Assembly (NCBI GenBank): GCA_964370835.1
Contig: CAYJLO010000003.1
Span: forward strand, 25,668-89,667
From: CAYJAD01 sp964370835
GTDB taxonomy: Bacteria; Desulfobacterota; Desulfovibrionia; Desulfovibrionales; Desulfovibrionaceae
Reading direction: 5' to 3'
Length of the DNA stretch: 64,000 nt
Below the pieces are notes generated by a model, which saw only the letters and a list, made by a program, of their open reading frames with translations, searched no databases and was not told the origin of the DNA. Numbering within the stretch: position 1 is the first letter of the stretch; the number at the start of each line of letters is the position of its first letter. Below are positions 17,177-26,218 of the stretch, in pieces. A program made the translations under genes and the position numbers.

Positions 17177-19576
17177 TTAGCATGTTTCGTGCCAGCGCAG
17201 GAGGCCATAATAGGCCTGGCCCAACGCAATGCCGCCATCGTTGGCGGGAATGTCTTGCGCCGTGAGCACGGTGAAGCCCATGCGGGTCAATTGCGAGTAG
17301 AGCAGGCGGTGCAAAGTGGCATTTTGCATGACGCCGCCACAAAGGGCTATGGTGTGTATGTCATGTTCCTTGGCGGCAAGTTGTACCATGTGACTAAAGC
17401 CATGTCCCACCAGCAGATGAAAAAGCTGTGCGGCGGCGGCCACGCCATGAACTTTAGCATAGTCCATGGTTTGCGTGAAAAGAGCCTTGCTATCAATCTC
17501 CCACAGTTCGTTTTGCTTTTGAGGTGCACAGCTCAGGAGCTGGGTTTCGGAAAGGGAGGAAGTGTTTTCTTGCCACAAAGCTTTTTGTATATGCTCAAGA
17601 CGGATGGCGGCTTGACCTTCATGGGTGATGCGCTGGCAAAGGCCAAGCCCTGCGGATACGGCATCAAACAAACGACCAACGCTGGAAGTCTGAGGGCAGT
17701 GGATATTTTTTGCCAGCATTTCCAATACCGCCGCCGCCATGGGGTTAGCTTGGCAAAGGCGCGTTTCATGCGCCGTACCTTGGGCTAAAGTCACCGCCAT
17801 GCGCCAAGGTTCGTGAATGGCACGCTCTCCGCCCACCAAGGCAAAGGGGCTCAAGCGACCAAGCCTTGTGTGCGTGCTGCCATGTATATGCAGTAATTCA
17901 CCGCCCCAAATGGTGCCATCAAGCCCATACCCTGTACCATCGAGGCTAAGAGCCAAAGCTGGCCCTTCATGACCGTGGTCAGCAAGCACGGCATAGGCGT
18001 GGGCAAAGTGATGTTGTAGGGCATGGCAGGGTATATTTCTTTGCTCGGATAATTCTTGCGCCACGTGCGTGGTGAAAAAATCCGGATGGGCATCGTGCAC
18101 CACACAGGCGGCTTTCACCTGAAGGAGCATTTCCATATGCTCATGCACTTGCCTGTAAAAATTTCCTGTGGACAAATTTTGCATGTCGCCCATGTGCTGC
18201 GACACAAAAGCCGCATCTTGGCGCGTGAGGCATAGGGTGTTTTTAAGCTCTGCACCCATGCCCATGATGGTGGGGGCTTCTTTTGCCCAATGGGGCAGGG
18301 CCGTTGGGCGCGGCACATATCCACGAGCACGCCGCAAAAAGACACTTTGTTGTATTGTGTCTGTGAGATGGTGCACGGTGCAAACCGAATCGTCATTACG
18401 AATGAGAATATCTCTATTATGCAATAAAAAAACATCAACCATGGGAGCCAGTCTTTGCAGGGCTTCTCTATTGCCAAGGCATAAAGGCTCACCGGCGGCA
18501 TTGCCCGAGGTCATGACCAAGGCAAGTGGCTGTTGTTGCGCTGTTGTTGCGCTTTGCAAGTGCTGAAAAAGCGCTGTGTGTAAGGGGGTATAGGGTAGCA
18601 TAAGGCCGATGGTGTCCGTGTCCGGCGCAAGTATGTCCGGTAGCAAAGCTTTGCGCTGACACAGCACTATGGGCTTTTCTTGGCTCATGAGCAGGGCTTC
18701 TTCTTGCGCAGATATATGAGCCAAAAGATGAGCCGTGGCCATGTCCGCCACCATGACGGCCAAGGGTTTATGGGGACGATTTTTTTGCAGGCGCAGACGT
18801 TCAATGGCTTGAATGTCACAAGCATGGCAGGTGAGATGAAATCCCCCCAAGCCCTTCATGGCGGCGAGCTGTCCTTGTAAAAGTCTGTGTGCTAATTTTT
18901 GCAATGCTTCTTGGTCTTGCGTGCAATGTGCAAGCTCTGTGGCATGTGCGTCTGTGCATTTTGCTTCCACCAGCCAAACCTTGGGCCCGCATTGGGGGCA
19001 AGCATTGGGCTGGGCATGAAAGCGTCTATCCATGGGATTGTCATATTCAGCTTGGCAAGAGGGGCATAAAGGAAAACAGGCCATGGAAGTGTGTGGTCTG
19101 TCATAGGGGATGCTGTGGGTGATGGTATAACGCGGCCCGCAATTGGTGCAATTGGTGAAAGGATACATGAAGCGTGCACCGTGCGGATTTTGCATATCTT
19201 CTTGGCATTGCGGACAAAGGCTCATGTCTGAGCTTATGAGCACACTGTGCGTACCGTCCTGACTGGCTTTACTGTGTATGATGCTAAAATTCTCTTCTTG
19301 AGGCTGTACTTGCAAAGTATTCACGTCAAAGAGCGTGAGCTTTGCCAAGGGGGGCAATTCATTTTGTATATCTTGACTAAAGGCATGCAAAATATCTAGC
19401 GGCCCTTGCACTTCAATGTGCACGCCTTGTGCCGTATTGTTCACATGCCCTGTGAGTGCATATTTATGGGCCAAACGATAAATAAAAGGGCGAAAACCCA
19501 CCCCTTGGACTTGTCCTTGAGCCAAAATGTGATGCCTTGCCACGGGCGCAGAAGAGGAGTTTCTTTGAATGCTCAT
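17177..19576 (-). CDS. hypF: Hydrogenase maturation carbamoyltransferase HypF
   Basis: This 799-residue enzyme makes the cyanide ligands of the NiFe-hydrogenase active site from carbamoyl phosphate, together with HypE. Domains in order are an acylphosphatase-like part (GQVQGVGFRPFIYRLAHKYA, about 20-40) and two zinc fingers with four C-x2-C pairs between about 105 and 200 (CPQC, CTNC, CPSC, CPQC). A YrdC-like domain follows (AAMKGLGGFHLTC, KNRPHKPLAVM), then a Kae1-like C-terminal domain with HHFAHAYAVLADHG and ALSLDGTGYG. Length is slightly above normal. No other hyp genes are adjacent. Its presence implies a NiFe hydrogenase elsewhere in the genome. Confidence 0.95.
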   Translation of the reverse strand: MSIQRNSSSAPVARHHILAQGQVQGVGFRPFIYRLAHKYALTGHVNNTAQGVHIEVQGPLDILHAFSQDIQNELPPLAKLTLFDVNTLQVQPQEENFSIIHSKASQDGTHSVLISSDMSLCPQCQEDMQNPHGARFMYPFTNCTNCGPRYTITHSIPYDRPHTSMACFPLCPSCQAEYDNPMDRRFHAQPNACPQCGPKVWLVEAKCTDAHATELAHCTQDQEALQKLAHRLLQGQLAAMKGLGGFHLTCHACDIQAIERLRLQKNRPHKPLAVMVADMATAHLLAHISAQEEALLMSQEKPIVLCQRKALLPDILAPDTDTIGLMLPYTPLHTALFQHLQSATTAQQQPLALVMTSGNAAGEPLCLGNREALQRLAPMVDVFLLHNRDILIRNDDSVCTVHHLTDTIQQSVFLRRARGYVPRPTALPHWAKEAPTIMGMGAELKNTLCLTRQDAAFVSQHMGDMQNLSTGNFYRQVHEHMEMLLQVKAACVVHDAHPDFFTTHVAQELSEQRNIPCHALQHHFAHAYAVLADHGHEGPALALSLDGTGYGLDGTIWGGELLHIHGSTHTRLGRLSPFALVGGERAIHEPWRMAVTLAQGTAHETRLCQANPMAAAVLEMLAKNIHCPQTSSVGRLFDAVSAGLGLCQRITHEGQAAIRLEHIQKALWQENTSSLSETQLLSCAPQKQNELWEIDSKALFTQTMDYAKVHGVAAAAQLFHLLVGHGFSHMVQLAAKEHDIHTIALCGGVMQNATLHRLLYSQLTRMGFTVLTAQDIPANDGGIALGQAYYGLLRWHETC

Positions 19577-19715
19577 TCAGTAATTATAGCAAAAAATATT
19601 TGATTTTGCACCTTATTTTATGGGCTAGCTCTTGCTTATTCTAAGCGCACTTGTTAGAAAATCAGCACACGGGCTCAAAGCCCGAGCTCGCTATTTTAGA
19701 CCATGGGAGGGTTAT

Positions 19716-20297
19716 ATGGTTCAGGAAAATAAGTTAGGTAAAAGAATAAAAGCTTTTCGCCAAGCACGTGAGATTAGTTTAGAGAAGTTGGCTTCTGACA
19801 CAGGACTCAGCTTAGAATTTCTCCATGGTTTAGAAGATAATAACGTGTATCCAAGCATTGGCCCCATGCAAAAAATTGCAGGAGCCTTGGGCATGCGCCT
19901 TGGTACTTTCATTGACGATGAAGTTTCTCGCGACCCCATCATTTCAGCCCTTGACGGCACAAGCCCCGATGTGCATGTGCAACATTGCCGCTCAAAGAAT
20001 GTGAGCTATGGATATGTTTCCTTGGGCAAAGGCAAGAGCGATCGTAATATGGAGCCTTTTCATATCACCATTGCGCCTCTCTCTGAGGAAGAACAAGCTA
20101 AGGAGCAAAAAACCTCATCTCACCAAGGTGAAGAGTTCATGTTGGTGCTCAAAGGGCAGCTCAAGGTTGTGTACGGGCCTGAAACATATATTTTAGAAGA
20201 AGGGCAAAGTATTTATTATAATTCCATAGTGCCTCATTATGTGGGGGCTCATGGGCAAGAACCAGCGCAAATTTTAGCCGTCACCTATCATCCTTAA
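19716..20297 (+). CDS. XRE-type regulator with cupin sensor domain
   Basis: The 193-residue protein has an N-terminal helix-turn-helix (GKRIKAFRQAREISLEKLA, then SDTGLSLEFLHGLEDN). The C-terminal cupin barrel (QGEEFMLVLKGQLKVVYGPE, YYNSIVPHYVGAHG) keeps His and Glu residues that could bind a metal or ligand. The ATG at 19716 has a strong GGGAGGG site; the longer frame from 19632 does not. It lies 21 bp before an acyl-CoA synthetase gene and very likely regulates that operon. This cupin-HTH plus AMP-ligase pair is frequent in Desulfovibrio-like genomes, as far as I recall. Confidence 0.88.
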   Translation: MVQENKLGKRIKAFRQAREISLEKLASDTGLSLEFLHGLEDNNVYPSIGPMQKIAGALGMRLGTFIDDEVSRDPIISALDGTSPDVHVQHCRSKNVSYGYVSLGKGKSDRNMEPFHITIAPLSEEEQAKEQKTSSHQGEEFMLVLKGQLKVVYGPETYILEEGQSIYYNSIVPHYVGAHGQEPAQILAVTYHP

Positions 20298-20318
20298 TCG
20301 AGTAGGGAACTAAAATAC

Positions 20319-22010
20319 ATGAATAAAGTAGAAGAAAGACAAAAGCTTTTTGTACTGCGCGAAAAAACTTTGGGCCAGCTTTTGGACGAGGCCGTGGCAC
20401 GCTTTCCCGAAAATGATGCCGTGGTGTATGTGGACCGCGAATACCGCCAAACCTATGCAGAGTTTGCAAAAACTGTGGATGACATGGCCAAAGGTCTCAT
20501 GGCCTTGGGTGTTAAGAAAGGCGAAAAGGTGGCAGTTTGGGCCAATAATGTGCCTTATTGGGTGGCTTTGCAATTTGCCACGGCAAAAATTGGTGCCATT
20601 CTTATCACCGTTAATACCAATTATCGCGAACATGAATTGGAATATTTGCTTAGGCATTCTGAGTGTGAAAATCTTTTCATTGTTGATGGCCAAAGAGATC
20701 ATGATTTTGTGCAAACCTTGTACAAAATTGCGCCGGAATTACGCACGCAAAGTCGCGGACATTTAAAGTCTGACACCTTCCCACATTTGCGTCGCGTGTT
20801 CTTTCTCGGTCACGAAAAACATCGTGGCATGTATTCCATACCCGAATTGCGCGCCATGTCAGTTATGACGGTGGATGCCGAATATAAGGCTCGTCAAGCG
20901 GAGCTGGACCCTTGGGATGTCATCAATATGCAGTATACCTCGGGCACCACGGGTTTTCCCAAGGGCGTCATGCTTACCCATGTGGGCATTGGGCTCAATG
21001 GCTATTGGATTGGTGCTCACCAAGGCTTCACGGAAAAAGATAGATTGTGTCTGCCAGTGCCGCTTTTTCACTGCTTTGGTTGTGTGCTAGGCGTTGCGGC
21101 TTGTGTGAATCATGGTACCACCATGGTTATTTTGGAGAATTTTAATCCCTTATACATGCTAGAAGCCATTGAAAGTGAGCGTTGTACGGCAGTGTACGGG
21201 GTGCCCACCATGTTCATTGCTGCCCTTGAGCACAAAATGTTTAAACGCTTTGATATGTCATCATTGCGCACGGGCATCATGGCAGGTTCTGTTTGTCCTG
21301 AGCCTCTCATGCGCAGAGTGACAGAAGAAATGTATCTGAAAGATATCACCATTTGCTACGGTCTCACCGAAGCTTCACCTGTCATAACACAATCTGACGT
21401 GACGGATTCTTTGGCATCGCGCTGTTCCACGGTGGGCTGTGCCATGCCTGGCATTGAAGTCATGGTGGTCGATCCAGATACTTGCGAAGAAGTGCCACGC
21501 GGGGAACAAGGGGAAATCCTGTGCCGCGGATATAATGTCATGAAGGGGTATTATAATATGCCTGAAGAAACGGCCAAGGCCATCACTGCCGATGGTTGGT
21601 TGCATTCTGGAGACCTTGGCACCATGGATGAAAATGGCTATGTGGTGGTCACTGGGCGCATAAAAGATATGATTATTCGCGGCGGTGAAAATGTGTACCC
21701 GCGTGAAATTGAGGAATACCTTTTGGGCATGGAAGGCGTGTCCGATGTGCAAGTGGTGGGCGTGCCCAGCTATAAATATGGCGAAGAAGTGGGTGCTTTT
21801 ATCATCACAAAGCCTAACCATGAGGTTCTGCCCGAAGATGTGCGCGACTATTGCCGTGGCAAAATTGCTTGGCATAAGGTGCCGCGTTATATCACTACGG
21901 TGGAGTCTTATCCTCTTACGGGTAGTGGAAAAATACAAAAATTCAAATTGCGTGAGATGGCTTCTGAGCTTTGGCCCGAAGCTATGCAAGAGAAAAAAAG
22001 CAGGCAATGA
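20319..22010 (+). CDS. AMP-dependent acyl-CoA synthetase
   Basis: The 563-residue adenylate-forming ligase activates a carboxylic acid, probably a fatty acid, to an acyl-CoA through an acyl-AMP. Core motifs are MQYTSGTTGFPKGVMLTH (P-loop, about 204-221) and YGLTEASPVITQS, then DGWLHSGDLGTMDENGYVVV. GRIKDMIIRGGENVYPREIE (about 446-465) and the lysine of GSGKIQKFK near the end complete the fold. The arrangement fits FACS-type medium- or long-chain acyl-CoA synthetases. It follows the cupin regulator by 21 bp. An AGGGA ribosome site is present. Substrate length cannot be inferred. Confidence 0.9.
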   Translation: MNKVEERQKLFVLREKTLGQLLDEAVARFPENDAVVYVDREYRQTYAEFAKTVDDMAKGLMALGVKKGEKVAVWANNVPYWVALQFATAKIGAILITVNTNYREHELEYLLRHSECENLFIVDGQRDHDFVQTLYKIAPELRTQSRGHLKSDTFPHLRRVFFLGHEKHRGMYSIPELRAMSVMTVDAEYKARQAELDPWDVINMQYTSGTTGFPKGVMLTHVGIGLNGYWIGAHQGFTEKDRLCLPVPLFHCFGCVLGVAACVNHGTTMVILENFNPLYMLEAIESERCTAVYGVPTMFIAALEHKMFKRFDMSSLRTGIMAGSVCPEPLMRRVTEEMYLKDITICYGLTEASPVITQSDVTDSLASRCSTVGCAMPGIEVMVVDPDTCEEVPRGEQGEILCRGYNVMKGYYNMPEETAKAITADGWLHSGDLGTMDENGYVVVTGRIKDMIIRGGENVYPREIEEYLLGMEGVSDVQVVGVPSYKYGEEVGAFIITKPNHEVLPEDVRDYCRGKIAWHKVPRYITTVESYPLTGSGKIQKFKLREMASELWPEAMQEKKSRQ

Positions 22011-22078
22011 TTTTGTTTCACGTTAAACAATTTTCCCTCACGGAGAGTGTGAGTTTTTCTTCTAGGAGCGCTTTGGCC

Positions 22079-22606
22079 ATGTGCTTGAGCGCTCTTGGGC
22101 TTTTTTTATGGTGCTTGGGTTTGCCTTTGGTGGCCACTGCTCAAGAGGCTGTGGAGCATAAGGGCTTTCATTATTTTAGCATGGATGTGCCAAAAGGCTG
22201 GTATGTGCATGAAGATAAAGAAGTGATAACCTTCACAGAACCGCAAAAAAAATGTTCTGTCACCGTCTTGGTGCTCCCGCAAATGGAAATAGAATTTCGC
22301 GAGCTCGGCATTTCTTTTTTTCAAAACTTGCAAGGTTATGCCCCCTCAGGTGAAGATGGTGGCATGTCCTTTGCCATGAAAACAGAAAATGATGTGCCAG
22401 CTTTTGTGCGTTTAGCCTCCAACGAAGGCTACTTTAGCGCCATTACTGCCATGGGGCAATGTAAGTCCCATGAATATATCTTTGAATCTCTGCTTATTTT
22501 GGATGAAAAAGGCATTGTGGTGCCCATAACATCGCGCATACATCCTCTCTTGGATGATAAGCCTAAAGCTCAGCCTGCTCCAAGTAAACCCGCATCTAAG
22601 CCATAA
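22079..22606 (+). CDS. Secreted protein of unknown function
   Basis: This product of about 175 residues has a clear signal peptide (MCLSALGLFLWCLGLPLVATAQ, cleavage likely after Ala-Gln-Glu-Ala). The soluble part reads YFSMDVPKGWYVHEDKEVIT, with alternating strand-like segments, and ends in a Pro/Lys/Ala-rich tail. I do not recognise the family. I choose the ATG at 22079, which has AGGAG upstream and gives a normal signal peptide. An ATG at 22007 that overlaps the synthetase stop (ATGA) would add 24 residues and is possible. Same strand as its neighbours, so probably part of the operon. Confidence 0.7.
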   Translation: MCLSALGLFLWCLGLPLVATAQEAVEHKGFHYFSMDVPKGWYVHEDKEVITFTEPQKKCSVTVLVLPQMEIEFRELGISFFQNLQGYAPSGEDGGMSFAMKTENDVPAFVRLASNEGYFSAITAMGQCKSHEYIFESLLILDEKGIVVPITSRIHPLLDDKPKAQPAPSKPASKP

Positions 22607-22618
22607 AGAGAGGCCTTC

Positions 22619-23506
22619 ATGCTTTCCACCACAGGCAAAGCCTTTGCCCAATTACACGTGTCCATTTTGTTAGCTGGCTTCACCGGCATATTGGGTAAGC
22701 TTATCACCATGAGTGAAGGTATGCTCGTATGGTACCGTATGTTTTTTACCTTTGTCATATTTGGGATTTTTTTGCTCTTGCGCGGAAAACTTGAAAAAGT
22801 AAGTGTGAGGGATGTGCTGAAAATAGGCTTCACCGGCGTGCTTATTTGTCTGCATTGGCTCTTTTTTTACGGCAGTATTAAACTTTCCAATGTGTCCATT
22901 GGTGTGGTGTGTTTTTCTTTGGTGGGCTTTTTCACGGCTTTACTTGAGCCTGTTTTCATGAAAACGCGTTTTTCATGGCGAGAGTTTGCCTATAGCGTGC
23001 TCACGGTGGTGGGCGTCATGCTTATCTTTTCTTTCGATGTGCGATATCGCTTGGGCATTATAGTGGGTATTATTGCTGCTTTGCTTTCGGCTTTATATAC
23101 CATAAGTATACGTAAATATTGCCACAGCTATAGCCCCAGCACCACGCTTTTATATCAAATGGGCGGTGGCGTAGGCTTTTTGACTTTACTTTTGCCCTGG
23201 TATCTGAACTATTTTGAAATAACGTACATTATTCCCACATGGTCAGATGTGTTCATGCTGCTCATTTTGGCTGTATGTTGTACCATCTTCATGTCTTTCT
23301 TGCTCATTGAATGCTTGCGTTACATCTCTGCTTTCACCGTGAATCTAAGCTATAACTTAGAGCCTGTGTATAGCATTGTGTTGGCCATGGCCTTCATGGG
23401 TGAAGCGCATCAAGTGAACTTTTCTTTTTATATGGGGCTTAGCTGCATTATTTTATCGGTGATACTGCAAAGCTTGTGGGTCATGCGCCACAAGCAAGCC
23501 ATTTAA
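22619..23506 (+). CDS. EamA-type DMT superfamily transporter
   Basis: This 295-residue inner-membrane protein has about ten hydrophobic spans arranged as two EamA repeats. Visible marks are GILGKLITMSEGMLVWYRM in the first helices, ICLHWLFFYGSIKLSNVSIG and the second-repeat TVNLSYNLEPVYSIVLAM. Members export or import amino acids, nucleosides or other metabolites; the substrate is not predictable. It starts 13 bp after the secreted protein gene with an AGAGAGG site. Its stop overlaps the end of the convergent gene at 23503 by four bases. Confidence 0.88.
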   Translation: MLSTTGKAFAQLHVSILLAGFTGILGKLITMSEGMLVWYRMFFTFVIFGIFLLLRGKLEKVSVRDVLKIGFTGVLICLHWLFFYGSIKLSNVSIGVVCFSLVGFFTALLEPVFMKTRFSWREFAYSVLTVVGVMLIFSFDVRYRLGIIVGIIAALLSALYTISIRKYCHSYSPSTTLLYQMGGGVGFLTLLLPWYLNYFEITYIIPTWSDVFMLLILAVCCTIFMSFLLIECLRYISAFTVNLSYNLEPVYSIVLAMAFMGEAHQVNFSFYMGLSCIILSVILQSLWVMRHKQAI

Positions 23507-23913
23507 GCTTTGGGATACATATTGGGCAAGGTGTTCCAATACCATTGATGAATGAGGCTACGGTCTTCTTTGTGCCAATGGTGGCTTTGTTCAAAAAAGT
23601 TTAAGAGTTGTTGTTCCACCTCGGAGAGCTTGTTTTGCGCATCATCACGCAATTGCCTTTCACGACAAAAAACAATGAGACATTCCAGTAAATCAAAATA
23701 GATGTCTGCATCATCGGTGTACCCACAAATTTTGCTGAAAAATTCTTGATAAAAGGGAGAGTTTGCACTTACTGAGGCTTCAAATAAAGCTTCATGAGCG
23801 CATAAGTATTCTAAAAGATCGTGAAGATGCTGTTCAGTGGGCGTTTTTTGTGTAAGCTTTTTAAGCGTGGCACAAAAGTTTTTCATCTGTTCTGTATGCG
23901 TGGTAAAAGACAT
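23503..23913 (-). CDS. Hypothetical helical protein
   Basis: This 136-residue, probably cytoplasmic protein is mostly alpha-helical, with many Leu, Glu, His and Gln and no membrane segment. Several cysteines (NFCATL, YLCAHE, KICGYT, VFCRER) are spread without a clear metal pattern. I do not recognise the family. I choose Met5 of the longest frame (MSFTTH, 23913), because GGAG sits 6 nt upstream of it. It overlaps the convergent transporter gene by four bases. It may be monocistronic; the region upstream is AT-rich. Confidence 0.6.
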   Translation of the reverse strand: MSFTTHTEQMKNFCATLKKLTQKTPTEQHLHDLLEYLCAHEALFEASVSANSPFYQEFFSKICGYTDDADIYFDLLECLIVFCRERQLRDDAQNKLSEVEQQLLNFFEQSHHWHKEDRSLIHQWYWNTLPNMYPKA

Positions 23914-24049
23914 TTTCATCTCCATAAAGTATAATTGATATTTTTATAGTATTATATATGCATCGCTTTTTTGTCAATGGTTGCCGTATATAGTTTTTCA
24001 TATAAAAAAGCCTATTATGGAAATAAACTTACCTTCAAGAAGAGGAATC

Positions 24050-24775
24050 ATGCCATCACCATCACAAGCTTTCACCACATTTCGTTCCGGTACAGATGCC
24101 TTACTTTTGGCTGCCTACGCATGGAAGCATAGGCCACAAGAGCAGACCTTTGTGGAACTGGGCTGTGGAGATGGTTTAGCCACGGCTTTGCTCACCAAGG
24201 TGCTAGGGCAAAGAGGGGCTGTCATACGAGCCTTGGGCGTGGATGTGCAAGAGCAAGTACTGGAGCAAGCAAGGGCGCGCAAAAAGGAGCTCGAGGGGCA
24301 CGAAGTACACTGGCTAGCGGCTGATATGGCGCAAAAAAAAGCATTTCGTGCGGCTTGTGCGCAGCTTGGTTTCACTACTGTGTCTTGCGTGTTGGCCAAC
24401 CCTCCTTACTATACGCAGGGTAGGGTGAGCCCCCATGAAGCCAGAGCCATGGCACTACATCAAGACGATGATCGTATTTTGGAAGTATTTTGCACTGCCG
24501 CCAAGGGATTATTGGAGCATCACGGATGGTTTTTCACCATTTATGCGGCGCAAAATATGCTGGATTTATTACAGGCTTTGAGCGCACAAGGTTTTGGGGT
24601 GCGAAATATCCTTCCTGTGCATACACGTCCCGCAAAGGCTGCCCGATGGGTCTTGGTGGCGGCGCGCAAGGGGGCGGCCCATGATGTGCAGATGGAGCCG
24701 GGGCTGTGCTTGTATGCGCGTAAAAAAGGCGATGCCATGAGCCGTGCGGCTTTGAGTTTTTGCCCTTGGTTATAA
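24050..24775 (+). CDS. tRNA1(Val) A37 N6-methyltransferase-like protein (TrmN6/YfiC)
   Basis: The 241-residue SAM-dependent methyltransferase has the SAM site FVELGCGDGLATALLT (about 48-63) and the acidic loop GVDVQEQVLEQAR. The N6-adenine methylase motif NPPYY is at about 124-128, preceded by SCVLA. An N-terminal FRSGTDALLLAAYAW matches the YfiC-type entry segment. It would methylate N6 of A37 in tRNA-Val1, but related enzymes act on other RNAs or proteins (PrmC-like). I choose the ATG at 24050 with a GAGGA site. The longer frame to 23981 adds unrelated residues. It converges with the gene at 24849 on a shared hairpin. Confidence 0.75.
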   Translation: MPSPSQAFTTFRSGTDALLLAAYAWKHRPQEQTFVELGCGDGLATALLTKVLGQRGAVIRALGVDVQEQVLEQARARKKELEGHEVHWLAADMAQKKAFRAACAQLGFTTVSCVLANPPYYTQGRVSPHEARAMALHQDDDRILEVFCTAAKGLLEHHGWFFTIYAAQNMLDLLQALSAQGFGVRNILPVHTRPAKAARWVLVAARKGAAHDVQMEPGLCLYARKKGDAMSRAALSFCPWL

Positions 24776-24813
24776 AAAAAGCCGCCCAGAAAAATTTTAA
24801 GGCGGCTTGTGTG
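24774..24813 (-). terminator. Bidirectional terminator
   Basis: AAGCCGCC (24779-24786) pairs with GGCGGCTT (24801-24808). On the minus strand it is followed by seven T, giving a strong terminator for the gene at 24849-25337. On the plus strand the trailing T run is weak but the hairpin directly follows the methyltransferase stop. Confidence 0.8.
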
Positions 24814-24848
24814 CCATATGTGCATGGCCTAAAATATATCTTGCTTCT

Positions 24849-25337
24849 TTACTTCAACAAATAGCCATATTTCACGGCAAGGCCGTCGGTGCGGTTCACA
24901 ATTTTTGTGGCCACATCGTCCACATCTTCGCCGCTGAGCACGTCCACATCTTGTGCCAATAAGTAGCCAAGGTGGCTATCGCTTTGGCTAAAGACCCACA
25001 ATATGGAATACACCGAACCCACGTGGGGGCGATCGCTAAATTCCGCCTTGGAGGTGACCACAAGGCGGATTTTGGGGGCATTTTCTTCATTGAGTTGAAA
25101 AAGATTGCTCACATTGAACAGTTCTTTCAGGCGTGTTGCCAGCTGAATGCCTATGGTGTCCACGCCTTCATGACTCACACTCACTTGTGTGCTGCGCATT
25201 TCCAGCTTGGCAGGGGTATTGGCCTTGGCTTGGCCGGCTTTAGGCGCTTCTGCGGCCATGGACACTGCGCTAATGGCGACAACACCCGTGAGGCTTAAGG
25301 CAAAACATAGAAGGGATGAGCGTAAAAGAGTGCGCAT
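24849..25337 (-). CDS. Secreted protein of unknown function
   Basis: The 162-residue protein has a signal peptide (MRTLLRSSLLCFALSLTGVV, then AISAVSMAAEA). A mature domain of about 130 residues with alternating beta and alpha character follows: TQVSVSHEGVDTIGIQLATR, then IRLVVTSKAEFSDRP and VFSQSDSHLGYLLAQDVD. I know no named family. The position downstream of purN on the same strand (105 bp) may be chance. It ends at a strong terminator. A periplasmic location is likely; lipoprotein signals are absent. Confidence 0.7.
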   Translation of the reverse strand: MRTLLRSSLLCFALSLTGVVAISAVSMAAEAPKAGQAKANTPAKLEMRSTQVSVSHEGVDTIGIQLATRLKELFNVSNLFQLNEENAPKIRLVVTSKAEFSDRPHVGSVYSILWVFSQSDSHLGYLLAQDVDVLSGEDVDDVATKIVNRTDGLAVKYGYLLK

Positions 25338-25442
25338 ATATTCTCCTTAAAAGTTTTGGGAAAAATGAGGGAAAGAGCTTTTCTTAAAAAGGACTTTTCT
25401 CTTCCTTTAAAAATATACTTTTTGTTATTGTGACCAAGGTGA

Positions 25443-26120
25443 TTAAAAATCTCCTTCCAAGGCCGGCCAAATGAGACAAGGGAAATCCGGCGCAGGGGCG
25501 GCTTTGCTTGTGCCTGGCGCGAGGCTGACATGCCTGCCATTAACCGCAATGCGGTTTTGCGCAAGCCACTGTATAACTTGTGGAAAGAGTCTGTGTTCCA
25601 AGGCTTGAATGCGCTTTTGCAAAGTATCTGCTTGGTCATCTTCCAGCACTGGCACGGCCGCTTGGGCAATGATGGCACCGCCGTCCACTTCTTCGTTGAC
25701 AAAATGCACCGTACAGCCGGACATTTTTACGCCGTAAGCGCAGGCATCGGCGGCTCCGTGGGCTCCCACAAAACTGGGCAAAATGGCTGGGTGCACATTG
25801 ATGACTTTGTCTTTGAAGGCATTGAGGAACACCGGTGTTAAAATGCGCATGTAGCCGGCAAGCACAATGATGTCTGCACCGCATTCTTGCAAGGCCTCAA
25901 CCAAGCGCGCGTCAAAGCTTTCGCGGTCGGCATGGGCCTTATGATCCAATTCGAGGGTGGGGATGGAAAGCTTTTGGGCTCTTTCCAAGACTTTGGCACC
26001 GGGGCGGTTGGTGATGACAAGGCTCACCTTGGCATCCAAGGCGCCGCTTTGGATTTTATCAAAAATGGCTTGGGCATTGCTTCCGCTACCGGAAGCTAAA
26101 ATGGCAATATTTAAGGGCAT
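25443..26120 (-). CDS. purN: Phosphoribosylglycinamide formyltransferase PurN
   Basis: The 225-residue enzyme transfers a formyl group from 10-formyltetrahydrofolate to GAR in purine synthesis. Characteristic segments are IAILASGSGSNAQAIFDKI at the N-terminus and ADIIVLAGYMRILTP. The catalytic Asn-x-His is in INVHPAILPSF, and the catalytic Asp in VNEEVDGGAIIAQ. Length is close to normal, with a short extra C-terminal tail. It is on the minus strand between a secreted protein and the flavo-diiron gene, and is not clustered with other purine genes; purC lies far away at 59089. Confidence 0.94.
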   Translation of the reverse strand: MPLNIAILASGSGSNAQAIFDKIQSGALDAKVSLVITNRPGAKVLERAQKLSIPTLELDHKAHADRESFDARLVEALQECGADIIVLAGYMRILTPVFLNAFKDKVINVHPAILPSFVGAHGAADACAYGVKMSGCTVHFVNEEVDGGAIIAQAAVPVLEDDQADTLQKRIQALEHRLFPQVIQWLAQNRIAVNGRHVSLAPGTSKAAPAPDFPCLIWPALEGDF

Positions 26121-26164
26121 AGAGCGCTGTTACCTTTATAATTGAGATGCGCGCCTTGTGGGCC

Positions 26165-26202
26165 TAAAAAAAGGCTGATGAAAAGCACGTTTTCATCAGC
26201 CT
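26165..26202 (-). terminator. Terminator of the flavo-diiron gene
   Basis: AGGCTGATGAAAA (26172-26184) and TTTTCATCAGCCT (26190-26202) form a perfect 13-bp stem with a 5-nt loop. On the minus strand it is followed by seven T. It lies 17 bp past the stop at 26219. Confidence 0.9.
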
Positions 26203-26218
26203 ATCGTAAAGTGTTTAT